64,000 bases of DNA from Yamagishiella unicocca (lineage: Eukaryota; Chlorophyta; Chlorophyceae; Chlamydomonadales; Volvocaceae): assembly GCA_003116995.1 (NCBI GenBank), contig BDSL01000042.1:496001-560000 (forward strand). The letters are read 5' to 3'. Of this stretch, positions 1 through 18,505 are shown in pieces. Position 1 is the first letter of the stretch, and every line of letters starts with the position of its first letter. Both the position numbers and the translations under genes were made by a program. The notes beneath the pieces were generated by a model. The model saw nothing but the letters and a program-made list of their open reading frames with translations, made no database searches and was not told the DNA's origin.

Positions 1-115
1 CTGGCTAGGGGTGGTTTTAGTAAGGATGCTTGGTGGGGGTGCTGGCTAGGGGTGTTTTCACTAAGGGTGCTTGGTGGGGGTGCTGGCTAGGGATGCTGGG
101 TAGGAGTAGGGATAG
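1..115. repeat. Short tandem repeat in an EF-3 intron
   Basis: A unit of about 41 bases beginning CTGGCTAGGGGTG and ending TGGTGGGGGTG is present about 2.3 times with small changes. It lies upstream of the first visible exon of the elongation factor 3 gene and is therefore probably intronic. No function is evident. Confidence 0.7.
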
Positions 116-317
116 GCTGATGCAGACGGGACTACTGAGTTAGGAGGATACAGCCTTGACCAGCCATACTATACCACCGGTATGGGGTGGGTGAGGGGAG
201 CTCAAAACGGCTTCCCCATCCTCCCACCTCTTCCCCCTCTCCGCTGCGCCCTTCTTTACCGGCCGCTTTCGCTCCCGGTCGTCCCGCTCCCTCCCGGCAC
301 CTCCCCGCGCCCTCCAG

Positions 318-6946
<6,629 letters not shown>

Positions 6947-7899
6947 TGCACAACCCAAGGTGACCCGTGGGTCGGCTGTAGCGCCGGTGAAGGGCCAGCT
7001 CCGCCTGTGTGTGTGGCCTGTTTGCCTATAGAGAGGGACTGAGAGCCTTACTTGAGAAGATATGACTGACTGGTTAACTGCCGAGAGAGCCCCCAAGTAA
7101 TGACCGTCGATGTTTGGTTGGGGTGGTTATGCGGCGGAGAGTGTGACGACGCGAGAATCTTTGAGAGGAGAGGCGAGACGGAGCGAGCGCCACCTCGCAG
7201 TTCCGTAGGAGGGTGGATAGGAGTCCCTCATGGGCCCTGCCTTGGGGGGAACGTGTCAGGTGGATAGATGCGCGGGGTCGTGCGAGCAGGGTCCGGGGAT
7301 GGTGCTTCTGGCATTGTGCAAGCCAGCCAGGATGAGAAGAGCGGTTTGTAGGGTCTAGGCAGGAGCCAAGGCAGCGTACCGGCTTTTAGACGCCCCAGAG
7401 ACTTGAGCGTATGCGTATTTGCTATCTGTGCGGAGACGAGCTGGGCTTAGTACCGTAGTTGTGGTGCTGCTATGCTGGGGCTTGGGGGCTTGCGCGGATT
7501 GGCCAGTGGGCCCAGAACGCTCCAGGGATGGGGCTTCGAAATAGTCGACTGCGGTTGAGGATCGTCACAAGCCGTGACGACGGGAGATGGAAGTGAGTGA
7601 CGCTTGCGGCAGCTGAGCAGTCGCGGCATATCGGCTGGCGGCCGTGCTCGCCGACATGCGGGGTGAAGGCTTTGGGGAATTCATTCCCAAGACGACGTAT
7701 CGTATGACAATAGGGGTTGCGCTGAGGCGTTTGTTGCGCGCGATCCTCTGCTGCACCCGTACACAGTACGGCTTATGGGAAAGCGGCGGCGGCGGGAAAT
7801 GGTCACGGGTTCTTTCTCTTTCTGCTACGGGCACCTTGCTTCTCAGATGGTGAGGCCGTGGCTTTCTCCCTCGGTTCGTGCCAGGCTCGTGCACACGTT

Positions 7900-7904
7900 T
7901 GTAA
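7900..7904 (+). promoter_or_regulatory. Candidate TGTAA poly(A) signal of the EF-3 gene
   Basis: TGTAA is the volvocine polyadenylation signal. This is the first plus-strand copy I found after the EF-3 stop at 6946, implying a 3' UTR of about 950 bases. A further copy at about 8384 is an alternative. Confidence 0.45.
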
Positions 7905-8919
7905 GGCACCAAGTGTGCAGTCGCCGTGTTGGTCGTAACACGTGCAGGCCTGGGTCAGCCAGGTGCATGCCTGGGAAGTATCACCACCTGCTTGAAAAGA
8001 ATGGAACGCCGTGCGATCTGCCTGTACGGCAGTCTGCGGTATGTGGACAGGGTTTCGAGGGGCAAAGGGTGCTGATCGCCAACCATGAAAGCCGGCCCGG
8101 GCGGAACGAACAGGTTGATGCGTGTGTCAAACATCTTGGAAATATCATACAATGTACTTCAGGCACAAAGGCTTGCCTTGGCGGAACGGCAAATCCCTTG
8201 GGGCCTCGTTCATTAATACGGCGGTAACTACGAAATAATGCGCGCGGAAGGATGGGCGACGTTCAAACGATCATACTCTACACCATCGGAAGCACAGGCC
8301 TGCACAGGCTACAGGACCTGTTGACGCCGTCCCTGCTCCCTGACATTCCTATTTACTGTCAGGCGATGCGCTAGATGGTTCTACTGTAACGGCCTACTTC
8401 CTATAATATGACCGACGTAAATGCCGCGCACATAGGTCGTACTCAACGCCGAGGCTTGCACAACCTAACATTGCACTCCATGCTCACACGTCACACCCGC
8501 CCTCGCAAAACATCACATACACCAAGAACGGGGCCCACACTAAAACTCTCATGTACAAGCAACGGTACATTGCGCTTGCCCCCTTGACTTCACACAGGGG
8601 GTGTGACTAGCCGTCACATGTCGTCTCCGATGGGAGGCGTGACTGCTGCAAACTCGGTTGCGGCCCTCAGACGAGCCGTAACCGCAAGAGTCACGGGCGT
8701 CCCAACTCCAATGAGTAATCCAAGCCTGCTCGTGCCTCCGAACTAGGGCTAGGGTCAACCACGGCCGAATCGCCCTCGGTAACGGCAAGCCATTCCCACC
8801 CCCAAAAACATTTTGGACGGCACCAACTGCCTTGATATTTTCTCCTGAACAATAGGCTGGGCTGGGGTTTTGACCCCTGGAATATTGGAATGGAAAACAC
8901 GCTCTGATCGTAGGCGCCC
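7905..8919. other. Intergenic region between convergent genes
   Basis: This stretch separates the EF-3 3' end from the stop of the minus-strand gene at 8920. It is less GC-rich than the genes, open frames are short and I see no recognisable protein. It probably holds the 3' UTR of the minus-strand gene. No TTACA (minus-strand TGTAA) was found near that gene's end. Confidence 0.5.
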
Positions 8920-11031
8920 TCATACTCGCGCCTCTCCGTCCCTTCCTTCCTTCCCAGCGCCATCCGCATCTGCATTCCCATCCATACCCCGTGGTGACCG
9001 GACGTGGGAGCGGACGTCACCGCCAGGATCCCGCTGCTGTTGCTGCTGCTGTTGCTGCATGACCGTTAACGCAATCGCGCCGCCTCCACTACTCCTGTAT
9101 CGACGGCCCACTTCTTCAGGACCGACCCGCGGGTCGCTCCGAGGCCGTGGGCTGCCCGGGGCCTGTGCCGTCGCCTCCTCCTCACCGGCCCTCGCGGCGG
9201 TGGTGCTGGTGTACCCGTCTGCCGGCTCCTGCCGCCCACCAGGCAGAGAAGGCCCAGCCTCTGCTGACACCGCCGGCATGGCAGCGCTTGCTCCGGCGGT
9301 GTGGGCCTTGCTCGCACTCCCGTCGCCGCCAGTCCCGGCACCGCCACCACCGGCTCTGCTGTCTCCTCCTCCGCCTCCTCCACCAGCCACAGACGCGAAC
9401 AGCGACAGCAGCTCCCCCACCATCCCCGCTCCACCACGACTGGCCCGGCTGACGCGGCTGCTGTCTCCGCCTCCGCCGCGGTGCGTGCTACCCACAGCTG
9501 GCCGCAACCCGGCAGAGTGAGATCGCAGCAGCGTCAAAGACACTGCAGCCAGCTTCTGCTCACCGTCGGCCTCCGTGCCATCCCCGCCGTCGCCACGACG
9601 CCGGCCCACGCCGCTGAAGGTGGACCTGGTTAGCAAGCCGCCGCCGCCGCTGGCGGCGACGGCGGCACAGCCGCCGCCATCGGCAGCGTCTGACGCTGAC
9701 GTCATGCCGAACTTGCAGTGCGGCTGTACGACGAGCGTCAACGCCGCCCAATCCATGAAATCCCCCAAACCGACCTCGAATGGGCGAAGCGGTACGGCAA
9801 GTGCGAACCAAAACCCGTTATCGTACTCGTCGTCGTACTCCTTGTCGGTAAGGTTGTCACAACCGGCGCCCGGAGGGCGACAGGTTGCGGTTCGTACAAG
9901 TGGGCGGGAGGGCGCCTCCAGGCAGTAAAGGGGAAGGTCAAAGGCGGGGAGTTGCGCCCCTTCAGCTTGGTTGACCCCCCCAGGTGCCTGGGAACATCGC
10001 AGGGCACATGGAGCGTTCGTTAGGGGTACGTAGGAATTGAGGCACTGGGTGAGGATGCCAGACTTTGTAGAAGAACCAGATGGCCTGCGGCGGCCGCGCA
10101 GCCATATCACTCGCGCACATCCATGCCCATGGCGGGCTGCACGTAGCTCGTTACGACGTCAGCTCGTAAGGCATTTAGCCATTGGTGATTTGCCACAACG
10201 GCCAACGGCCATCCAGTAGATCAGCACCCCCCGATGCCATCGGGCCCACCTGGCCCGTGGCCGTCCGCCACAACGCCCTCTGCCGCTCCTGCTCCGTCTC
10301 CCGCCAAAACTGCACCAACGAACACAGCGGGCGCCGGTCGGGCGTCGCTTTGAAGTCGGGCACTTACTGCCATGCTCGTGAGTTTGAATGGTAGACATTA
10401 GTCACGCAGGCAACGTGGCGTCGCTGTACGATAAAACTTTAGTAATAAGTTAAGAGGAGCCTGAGAGCATGGAGGCTTTGGGCCATCACAGTAACTCTGG
10501 GCCCGCGTCAGTGCCGTTTCCGTCGCCAGCGACGGAAGCCTCTCTCCATTCCTCAGGTCTCTGATCCGCTTGGCCCCACTCTCTGCGGGGGCGGACGTGC
10601 GTTACCCGACTCACCTTGACGTGCCTTCTGGCCAGGAGCACGCCCGCCAGACACAGAGCCCCGCCCTGCACAGGCAACCGTATCCCAAGTGAGGTGAGCT
10701 GCCGTACAAGCCGTACGATTGTCATCGCAGACCCTTTCTTCACTCCATCCAACGCAGGAGCTTCATCTCGAGCTTCCTTCCAACGCATGAATGGGTACCC
10801 TTTCCCGCCCCTGTCCCCCCCCACATTGCCAGTGTTGAAACGTACCACGCTGATAATCGGCCAGATGACCGCGGACTTTTTATTGAAGAAGCCAACCATT
10901 AAGGCAGCGGCTCCGCCCACGAATATCAGGATTGGGCCGCAGACGAGCCCAGTCTGGCGGGGGCTGCATATCTGTACGCGTTCTGCGGGCGGTGCTGCCG
11001 GCACAGGAGGCACGTAGTACACGTACGCCAT
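8920..11031 (-). CDS. Unrecognised protein with an N-terminal two-helix membrane hairpin
   Basis: Exon 1 (10846-11031) starts MAYVYYVPPVP and contains a hydrophobic helix (GLVCGPILIFVGGAAALMV). Exon 2 (10615-10665) completes a second helix (PIISV joined to GGALCLAGVLLARR). Both junctions are in phase 0 with GTACGT and GTGAGT donors. Exon 3 starts at 10309 (FWRETEQERQRALW) and either runs to a stop at 10175-10177, giving a complete protein of 123 residues, or splices at CAG/GTGGGC after 10250. In the second case it could join acceptors at 10084 or 9987; the latter leads in phase into a long open frame ending at 8920. That frame has a plausible globular stretch (DNLTDKEYDDEYDNGFWFAL and onward to about 9700), then Gly/Ala/Ser-rich sequence and a Gln run. 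I cannot choose between one long gene and two. No family is recognised. Confidence 0.5.
9124..9135. repeat. Dispersed 12-bp palindrome GACCC(A/G)(C/T)GGGTC
   Basis: This site is GACCCGCGGGTC. Other members of the family start at 2094, 6962, 14336, 14932, 17188, 38357, 44871, 46254 and 59083. The two central bases vary (GC, GT, AT, AC) while the five-base arms are constant. In this gene and in the PH-domain gene the site is read as Asp-Pro-Arg-Val. One-mismatch relatives are at about 22926, 36973 and 61229. Confidence 0.85.
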
Positions 11032-12985
11032 ACTGTGCTTAGCTACTACGCACTACCGGTATCATAACGGTGTATTTCACCGTATAGGACGCTTCATGAA
11101 GGTTGGGGCGCTTGGACCATTTTGCGCGCACTGCTGCCCAACCTCGCGCTTGAGCGCTCGGTAAAGTTCCTATGAGAGCTCGCGATTACGCGCGTAGCAG
11201 ATGCTGATGTGTTGATATTCTGTGTTGATTGGGCTGATCGAGCGTTGGGAGCCTGAATCCTACCACGCGACAAAACTCCAGCCTCACATTAACCACCAAC
11301 AACCTACGACTCGTCTGAAAAGGTTCCGCAAATTCGTACATTTCATAGCAGCAGGAACTTCATGCTTGGAGAGCTTACCAATATTCCAATGGTTATAATA
11401 ACAGGGCTATCCGGTAATGACGACCGGTCTGTCCATCTGTGGTTGGCGTTTTTTCCACTCAAGCGTTAACACCAAACATCCAGCTTTGCAGCTTCTTATG
11501 GGCTTTTTAGCATCCGTTTAGTGTCTGTATTTGAGTCACTTAACGTAATCTGGGGCCCCTTTAATTGGCTGCAGTCCCTTCAACTCCAATCAGGAACACA
11601 ATTGTACCTTTGAAATTGCACCTTGGTCGTCTTCTTGTACAGCAATCAAGGCCTAAGACCCTTACTCCGAAAGCATCCGAGCCCAGATGGGCAATCAGGT
11701 TAAGCTGGCGCCTGCGAACAGAGTGTCAGTCCGTGATTGCAAGGACATACAACGGGGATTCTTACCAGCTGCGCCCTGCAGAAAACCGCTCGAGAACATG
11801 GACTGTTACAATCGTAACAAACCGGAATTGCTGCCTAAGGTCTGTCAGCCAGGCCTCTCAGCCAGTGTCAGGTCATTCAGAGGAGACATAGAGTCCCGCA
11901 GCGCCAAATGCAAACACGCGCCCCGCAGCGCGAGACGTCAGGAAATGCCGAAGAAAACGTTTAGAAAGTACCAGCAGCTGTCACCTAGGTTTCGTGACGC
12001 AGGCATTCGACTATCGTGCCCTACACCGCGACCTGGTGATCCCTTCCCATACTCCACAGCTCGCCCAAGCCCCTAGACGCCTCCTTTACCGTCAGCTCCT
12101 CCACCGACCGCATTCACGACCAGGGTGGCATTATAACCGAACTCATCTAAGAAGCCGCGGCCCGTATCGGGCTCCAGCAAGCTTAAATAAGCCATAGTAA
12201 ACTCAACTGCCAGTGCGATGAAGTCCCCCACGACCCCAAAGCCGCCATACTAAACATGGAGAGGTGGTTTCATGGTTAGCTCGAGGGAGGGACTCGAGGG
12301 GTCGCGCACTCGGCAGCTGGTCACACGCCATTAAGGGTAGCACGGCAGCAGCAGCCGGAGACGGGCGGGGGCCCCCTAGGCTTCCGACACCACCCTCCGC
12401 CTGCTGGCGCGGTCCTCGCAATCAGTACGAAGGCTGCTGCGTGCCAGCTAACTCATCTTATCGCACCGTGTACGGCAATTCACCTTTAACTACCCATGCG
12501 GCGCCAAAGCTAACGAACACGCTAACGCTCCTAGGACATGGCATGCACTCCCAACTCATCCTACGCATTCGGGCCCCTTATGTACAGTGCATCACCTCTT
12601 ATGTACGACAAGAAACCACGGACAAGCCCTCCCGCGCCCGCACCAGCTCTCGAGCCCCCTCCCTCCTGCCCCACCACCCGGGAAGGCGCACGCACGCCCC
12701 CCTCATACACATTCCATCCCTCCCATCCCCCTTACCATCCCTCCCATCCCTCACCTCACCATCCCGCCCATTCTTCGCGTTCTCCCCGCCTGCCGGCACA
12801 CCCTCCCCGCGCACCCCGCTGTGCACCTCCCAATCCCCGAACCGCCCTGTTACGGCATCTCCACTTCCCTCCTTTAACCTCCATTACCAGCTCGCTGCTC
12901 TCTCCTGCACTGCTCACCCGCCTCGCACTCCCGCGCCTCCTCCGCCTCCTCCTACCTCCTCCTGCCTCCCCCCCCTTCCCTCCCC
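11032..12985. other. Intergenic region with no recognised gene
   Basis: From 11032 to about 12200 the DNA is AT-richer and only short unconvincing frames occur. From about 12600 to 12985 it is pyrimidine-rich (runs of CCTCC and CCATCC) and probably belongs to the 3' UTR of the folate-biopterin transporter gene read on the minus strand. Frames of about 265 residues on the plus strand here are low-complexity Pro/Ser/Arg and run into the antisense of that gene. A minus-strand TGTAA lies at 11806-11810, far from the stop. Confidence 0.5.
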
Positions 12986-15900
12986 CTACCCTGCCCTCCT
13001 CGGCTCCGCCACTAGCTCCCGATCCAATGCCCCAGCGACCACCACGACCGCCACCTGCAGCCTATAGTCGCTGCCGTCGCCCCGCTCCCCGCCCGGACCC
13101 CCAGCCTCACCCTCACCCTCACCCGCGCTCGCGCTTGCGCTGGCGGCGCCTCGGTTCCCGCCTCCCTCCACCGCCTCCTCTGCCCCACCGCCTCTTTCGC
13201 CCTGCCCCTGTGCCTGTGTGCGCCCCTCGTCCCCGTCTCTGTCCAGCTGCCTGGGCACGAGCAGCAGCAGTGGCAGCGGCAGCAGCAGCGAGAAGCTGCA
13301 AATGGCCAGCAGGGCCGGCAGGCCGCGGAAGTCGGTGGAGGTGACCCCCAGCAGCTGCATGAGGAGCCCCCCTGGAGCGGAGCGGAGAAGGATTGCGAGG
13401 ACAACCCGTGGGTGCAAGGAAAAGGGAGAGGGAGGGAGGGATAGAGAGGGAACCCGTTAACACGATGGCAGGAGTAGTAGAGAAGGTTACAAGGAAAACA
13501 CGTGTACGGAGGAGGAGGAGAGCGAGGGGCAGGCGCCCACGGTTTCAGTGCGGGAGGAGAGAGGAGGGCTAGCATCGGATCCCGGCTATGGGTGCGGTAG
13601 CAGCGGGGGCGGGGGAGCAAGGGCGCTGGTTCCCTGTCTTACCGAACATGTACCTCAGCCCGCTGGCGATGTTACTGATTGACATGATGGTGGCGAACAG
13701 GGTGGCCTCCATGCCGGGGGGGCACAGCCGCGCGGCCAGGACCATGGTGGGCATGAAGAGGACGTTCTGTATGACCGACACCTGGGGGCCAGGGCGGGCA
13801 GGGCGGCACGCAGAGGAGCGTCAGTCGGGTGAGGAAGGGCCAGCTGCCAGTGACTTCATGCCAGGAAGGACGGGAGAGGTAGAGCAGTCCGGACGAGGGG
13901 GGGGAAGTGCTAGGATTCAACCACGCAATTTGGGCATCCTACAACCTCTTCCCCCCTTCCTCCCAACCTTCTTTCTCCCCTTTTTTCCTCTCGAACCTCT
14001 TCCCCCTTCCCCGCAAACCCCCCCCCCGGACCATGACGCTGTCCCCCAGCGCGAACAGGTGGTCGTCCAGGCCCAGCGCCACGTTGGCTCGGGTGGCCAG
14101 CACCAGCGAGGACGCCTGGAACAGGGCCGCCAGCACGGTGCCCCACAGTAGCACGCAGCGGAGAGGGCGGCGGCGCAGGAAGGCATGGTAGATGCCCACA
14201 CCTGGCGAGAGGCAGCATCGGCAGGTAAGCACAGCGGTTGGGGTAAGGGAGTAGGGGTCAGATCAGGCAGTCAAGGGAGGTGCACGGCGTCTGGGGTTGG
14301 AGGGAAAATCGAGGTGAAAAGCCTGGATCTCCGCCGACCCGCGGGTCCACCTCACCCACGAGCGAAGCCACCGCCACCCCCAGCTGCACGTCGCCTAGGA
14401 ACGTGGCGCTGAAGCCCAGCTCGCCCGTCATGAAGAAGAACATCGCGTCATCTGCGGCGGGGGTGACGGAGGAGCAGAACAGGAAGAGCACAGGCGCCGC
14501 CACCTCGGGCCGTCGTACAGTCGCCCACAGCTGGCCGGAGGTGGCGCTCAAGCCGCGCCACAGCGACCGCGTAGCGCCGGCGAGCCGTGTCGCGGCGCCG
14601 CCGCCGCCGCCGCCGCGGCGGCGGCGGCTGCTGTGGCGGCGGTGCTCGCCGCCGTCACCGTCACTCGAGCTGGCGTCGTCCGAGCTGCTTCCGCCACTGC
14701 TTCCCCCGGCAGCGGAGGTGGAAGCTTTCAGAGGCCTCTGCTCTTCCCTGTCCGCCGCCGCCCGCCGGCCAACCGGCGCCATGTCCAGACCCTGATCCAG
14801 ATCTAGGTCGTCCGCGCTTGGATCCGGCGCCAGGGCGGAGCCGTGGCCGTGAGCTCCGAGGAGCGGGCGCAGCGGCAGCAGTTTGTCCACGTCATCATCG
14901 CGCCGGCGGCCGCGACGAGTGCGCAGGCGCCGACCCGCGGGTCGTGGGCCCTCGCTCGGACTGACGGCGTCGTCGGCTGCCTCGTCTCCCTGCCAGAGGC
15001 GCCGTATCCGCTCCAGCACCCCCGGCCCACGGGTCTCTCGGACGCTGAGTCCCACCAGCACCACCAGCAGCGGCAGCAGCGCGGTGAGTGCGAAGACGGG
15101 GCTGCGAGAGGGGAAACGGGTGCGTGGCGGTTGGATCCAGGCGGTTGGTTCCAGGCGGGTAGATCAAGTGGGTGCGTCCAGGGGCTGGATCCAGGTAGGT
15201 GGATCCAGGGAGTGGATCCAGGGGCCATGCGGCCCACGCGGGTGGGTTCAGGCGGGTGGATCCACGCAGGTGGATCCAGGCGGGTAGACCCAGATGGGTG
15301 GATCCAGCGCCCCACCCCTGCCCCACCCCTGCCCGCACCCCCGCCGCACCGCGGGCCAAGGTGATCCACCAGGGAGCCGCTCAGGTAGGCGCTGCCGATT
15401 TGCCCCACCGCGTAGCTGGCCCAGCACAGCGACTGGAGCGACCCGGAGTCCGCCTGCGCGGTTGGGAATGACAGTTATGATGACAGTTGGGAGTCACCAT
15501 TACCATTAGGAGCGGGAATAGCATTTGGGAGAGGCGGTTGAAAGAAGCTCGACGCATGGAGGCGCTCTCCCTGCCTGTCGCGGCCCCCTCGGTGTGCGCT
15601 CACCTGCTCCTCCCTCCTCGCTCGCTCCACAACCATCGAGTCCACCACCACATCGCTGACGGCCGAGGCGGCGGAGGTAAGCATGATGAGCCCCAGAGCC
15701 CCGCCCATGGAGCGGGCGGTGAGGGACAGCAGCAGCCAGCCGAGGGCGCCTGCGGGTGGGGACGGGGCGGGGAGGTTGATGCCGGGTCCAGGGAGGGCAT
15801 ACCACGCGCGCCGCGCGTGGTGTTGTGCGTGGCAAGTCGGCCCGGGACCCCATCCACCCTTTGGCCGTGGTGGAGCCCTTGTCGTCAAAGTCCTCCACAC

Positions 15901-16656
15901 ATCCGATACCCGTGCACGAACCCGCCAAAATCTAGTCGTATTCCACGCCGTACGGCCGCCCTCCGAAACCACCCACCTGCGAGCCCCGCTGTAACCAAGT
16001 AGCTCTTCCGTCTGTAGCCCCACAGCGGCACAGTGTCAGACACCAGACCGATGATGGGCTTCACGGTCCAGGGGAGGCCGGCGGCTGACAAGATGAATGC
16101 CACCTGTTGGGCTCGTATAGAGTGGCGAGTCAGCTGATGGCGTTTGAACTCGCGGGGGCACGTTTGGTAAACATAGGGTCGACTGCCATTCTCACCGTAC
16201 CTGCGCAGGTGAGGCACCTAGCTCATCCTTGAGCAGGTACTTCTGCGCCAAGGTTGCTAGATCGGTGACTCCCTGAACCAGGTAGACTTAACGGAAGGGA
16301 GTTTGGGAGACAGGACCGCAAGGAGGGAGGGTTTGACAGCCGACGGCGACGCGTTAGGTTACCGACCCGTTGGACGATCTGCTGGGCTAGGCTGCTCCAC
16401 TATGAAGGGACAATTATGATCACGGCATCTTACCAAGGGCAACAGCGACGAGCTCCGACAAGTTCGGCGTCGAGACCAGTCGCTGGTATGCCGCAGTGCA
16501 CCCTACACGGGCGCGCTCCCAACTCTGGCCGACAACTGAAGCTGGCGTGCGTCTTGGATCTACGTCTGCATCAGGATTGGCTTCTGTGTCGAGCGGTGTA
16601 TACAATGGAGCTGCCGTTGGCGCCATCGACCACGTCGGGCGCCAGTCGTCTACCAA
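12986..16656 (-). CDS. FBT: Folate-biopterin transporter (FBT/BT1) family membrane protein
   Basis: Members of this major-facilitator family carry folates or pterins across membranes. Nine exons (5' to 3'): 16656-16434, 16286-16201, 16103-15977, 15749-15604, 15453-15350, 15101-14356, 14201-14032, 13781-13643 and 13371-12986, giving 708 residues. Family hallmarks are [20 protein letters not shown] in exon 2, [14 protein letters not shown] and [10 protein letters not shown] in exon 3, [14 protein letters not shown] in exon 4, [10 protein letters not shown] in exon 6 and [17 protein letters not shown] in exon 8. About twelve membrane segments are expected. Exon 6 inserts some 170 charged, Ser/Gly/Arg-rich residues between the two six-helix halves, and the C-terminus is a Gly/Ala-rich tail. 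The exon 2 acceptor is AAG rather than CAG, but phase and motif continuity support it. Substrate cannot be inferred. Confidence 0.9.
15117..15310. repeat. Degenerate GGTGGATCCAGGCGG repeats in an FBT intron
   Basis: About ten imperfect copies of a unit resembling GGTGGATCCAGGC fill the intron between exon 6 (starts 15101) and exon 5 (ends 15350). They create long open frames on both strands that have no protein resemblance. Confidence 0.75.
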
Positions 16657-18505
16657 AAAATCACTGTTGCAATTCTAGATGCTCCTTTTGATTGTTATCG
16701 AGTTCGTCGTTTCCATGCATAGTCGTGGTCGTTTGCATAAGCGTAAATCGCCGCTTCCTAGTAAGCGAAGATAAGTAGGAACACAACAAGGCTCATCGCA
16801 TATGAGAAAGCCAGCAAGCTGCCTATAGTACGTGAAAGGGCTTTGACGACAGTTAGGTCGCATCGGTGAAGCGTGAAGGCCAGACAGGCCAACCGTTCCG
16901 TACTATACCGGGCACAAAGGCCAGCATTCCCGGCAAGCATCATTTCCAGGCAACAAGTACCCGGTATACATTTGCGTGGTTTTTGTTACAGTTATAAAAG
17001 TTGCGAGCAGAGGCATGGCTGCCGTGCCGACGCGCATTTGTAACACTGCGAAACGTAGAAGGATTCCGTCATGGTCAGCCAGCATGCTTGGGTAAGACGC
17101 ACAACCTGCATGTGTAACGTGATAAAAAGCTCAGCTTGGAGAACTGGCGGGACACGGCGGGCCAGCAGGGACCGATGTACACGGCCCGACCCACGGGTCA
17201 TTCAGGTGTCCAACACAGGCGAGCTATTCCATGTACTTAGTGATACCCGCAAGTCCACTCCGTCTGCGGGTTTTGCGGGCGATACCCTCGGTCGGTGCTT
17301 CGCTTGTGGCGCCCTCACCTGATTACCAGGCGCCGCTGGCGCACCTTGGCACAATTACGTTTAGGGCATTTTTAGCGCATTTCGGTGCACATTTTGAAAG
17401 GCGCGACAGCTCGGAGCAGCACAAGAGAGTGCTTGGGCCCAAGCGAGCATTATCCACGGTATCTTTAAAGATGATGTGGATCGATGGGTCCAAGCATCTC
17501 GGTTAGACCGCTGATGTACATCTGCGTGGCTTCTGTCTCGTTGTGCAAGCGAAGGTGGTGTCCTGGTTCCGGGTCAGGTGCTGGCCATCCTGGTTCTGAG
17601 CCAGGTGCTGTCCAGGTTTACCCACCATCGCGAACAAGCAACCAATTGTGTCAAGGGTTCAGGGTATGGTGGCCGGTCATTTACTTGTTAGAGCATACTT
17701 ACCTGGCCCGTTTCTCGAGGTGGTCCTGATGGCCTCGGTTACACGGTCGGACTTCGCCTTGCACTTAGCGAGGACCTTCCGTGGTCGGCCCTTCGGGTGT
17801 CCGGCAGGGCTAAATTTTTGTTAGGCTGAGGATCCGCGCACTGCGCGACCTCGGCACTCAATCAACTCGTAGTATCCATCAGGTATGCTGCAAAGGTGGA
17901 TTTTACCATACAAGAATTTACCACTCCACAATTGTCTAGTCCATCGCTACAACCTATAATGAACAGTCCTGCGATGCTACGACTACGTCTTCATGTACAA
18001 GTGACTACTGTGCCCGCTGTCGTGGACTTCGGACTCGGCAGTTGGACGAAGCCTGCCAATATCTGAACCTGCATATTTATACGGATTTCCCTGGCACTGT
18101 CCCATGCGATCTGAAACTGGAGATATATGAGATCCAGACACCTGGTCAACTTTATGTTTTGCCGAGGTTCAGCGGGTGGGGGTGGTGCCGAACACTGGGA
18201 TAACTGGTGGGTGGGTTGACCAAATCCTGCCTTTAGCTCTGACGCTTTGCGCCAGACCTTGCATACGCTACTCTGAATCACATCTCCAAACCCCTTGCTA
18301 TCGTGTGCGCTCAGCGGCAAAAATCGCTGAAACCGGCGCGAACGAGCGATTGACAGTACGGCGACCGACAGCTCGTGCCGGGATTCCCTGCTTCCCTTAG
18401 CTTAGGCACCAAGTGACGGACAATTGCTATAATACTGTAGTAGTAACATTCACAGGGCAGGTGCATCACAGGCCACCGTGAGTTTTCGGGAATTCGAATG
18501 CGGCG
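16657..18505. other. Divergent intergenic region between FBT and the ion channel gene
   Basis: The two flanking genes point away from each other, so both promoters should lie here. The DNA is AT-richer than the genes. I see only short frames, one GACCCACGGGTC site at 17188 and short direct repeats (CCTGGTTC, CAGGTGCTG) around 17560-17610. No gene is supported. Confidence 0.5.

Noticed and set aside
9066..9633. Overlapping plus- and minus-strand frames of 100-216 codons
   Set aside because: They are low-complexity shadows of the Gly/Ala-rich 3' part of the minus-strand gene at 8920-11031.
11565..12197. Overlapping plus-strand frames of about 110-130 codons
   Set aside because: Amino-acid composition is not protein-like, there are no splice partners and no recognisable motif.
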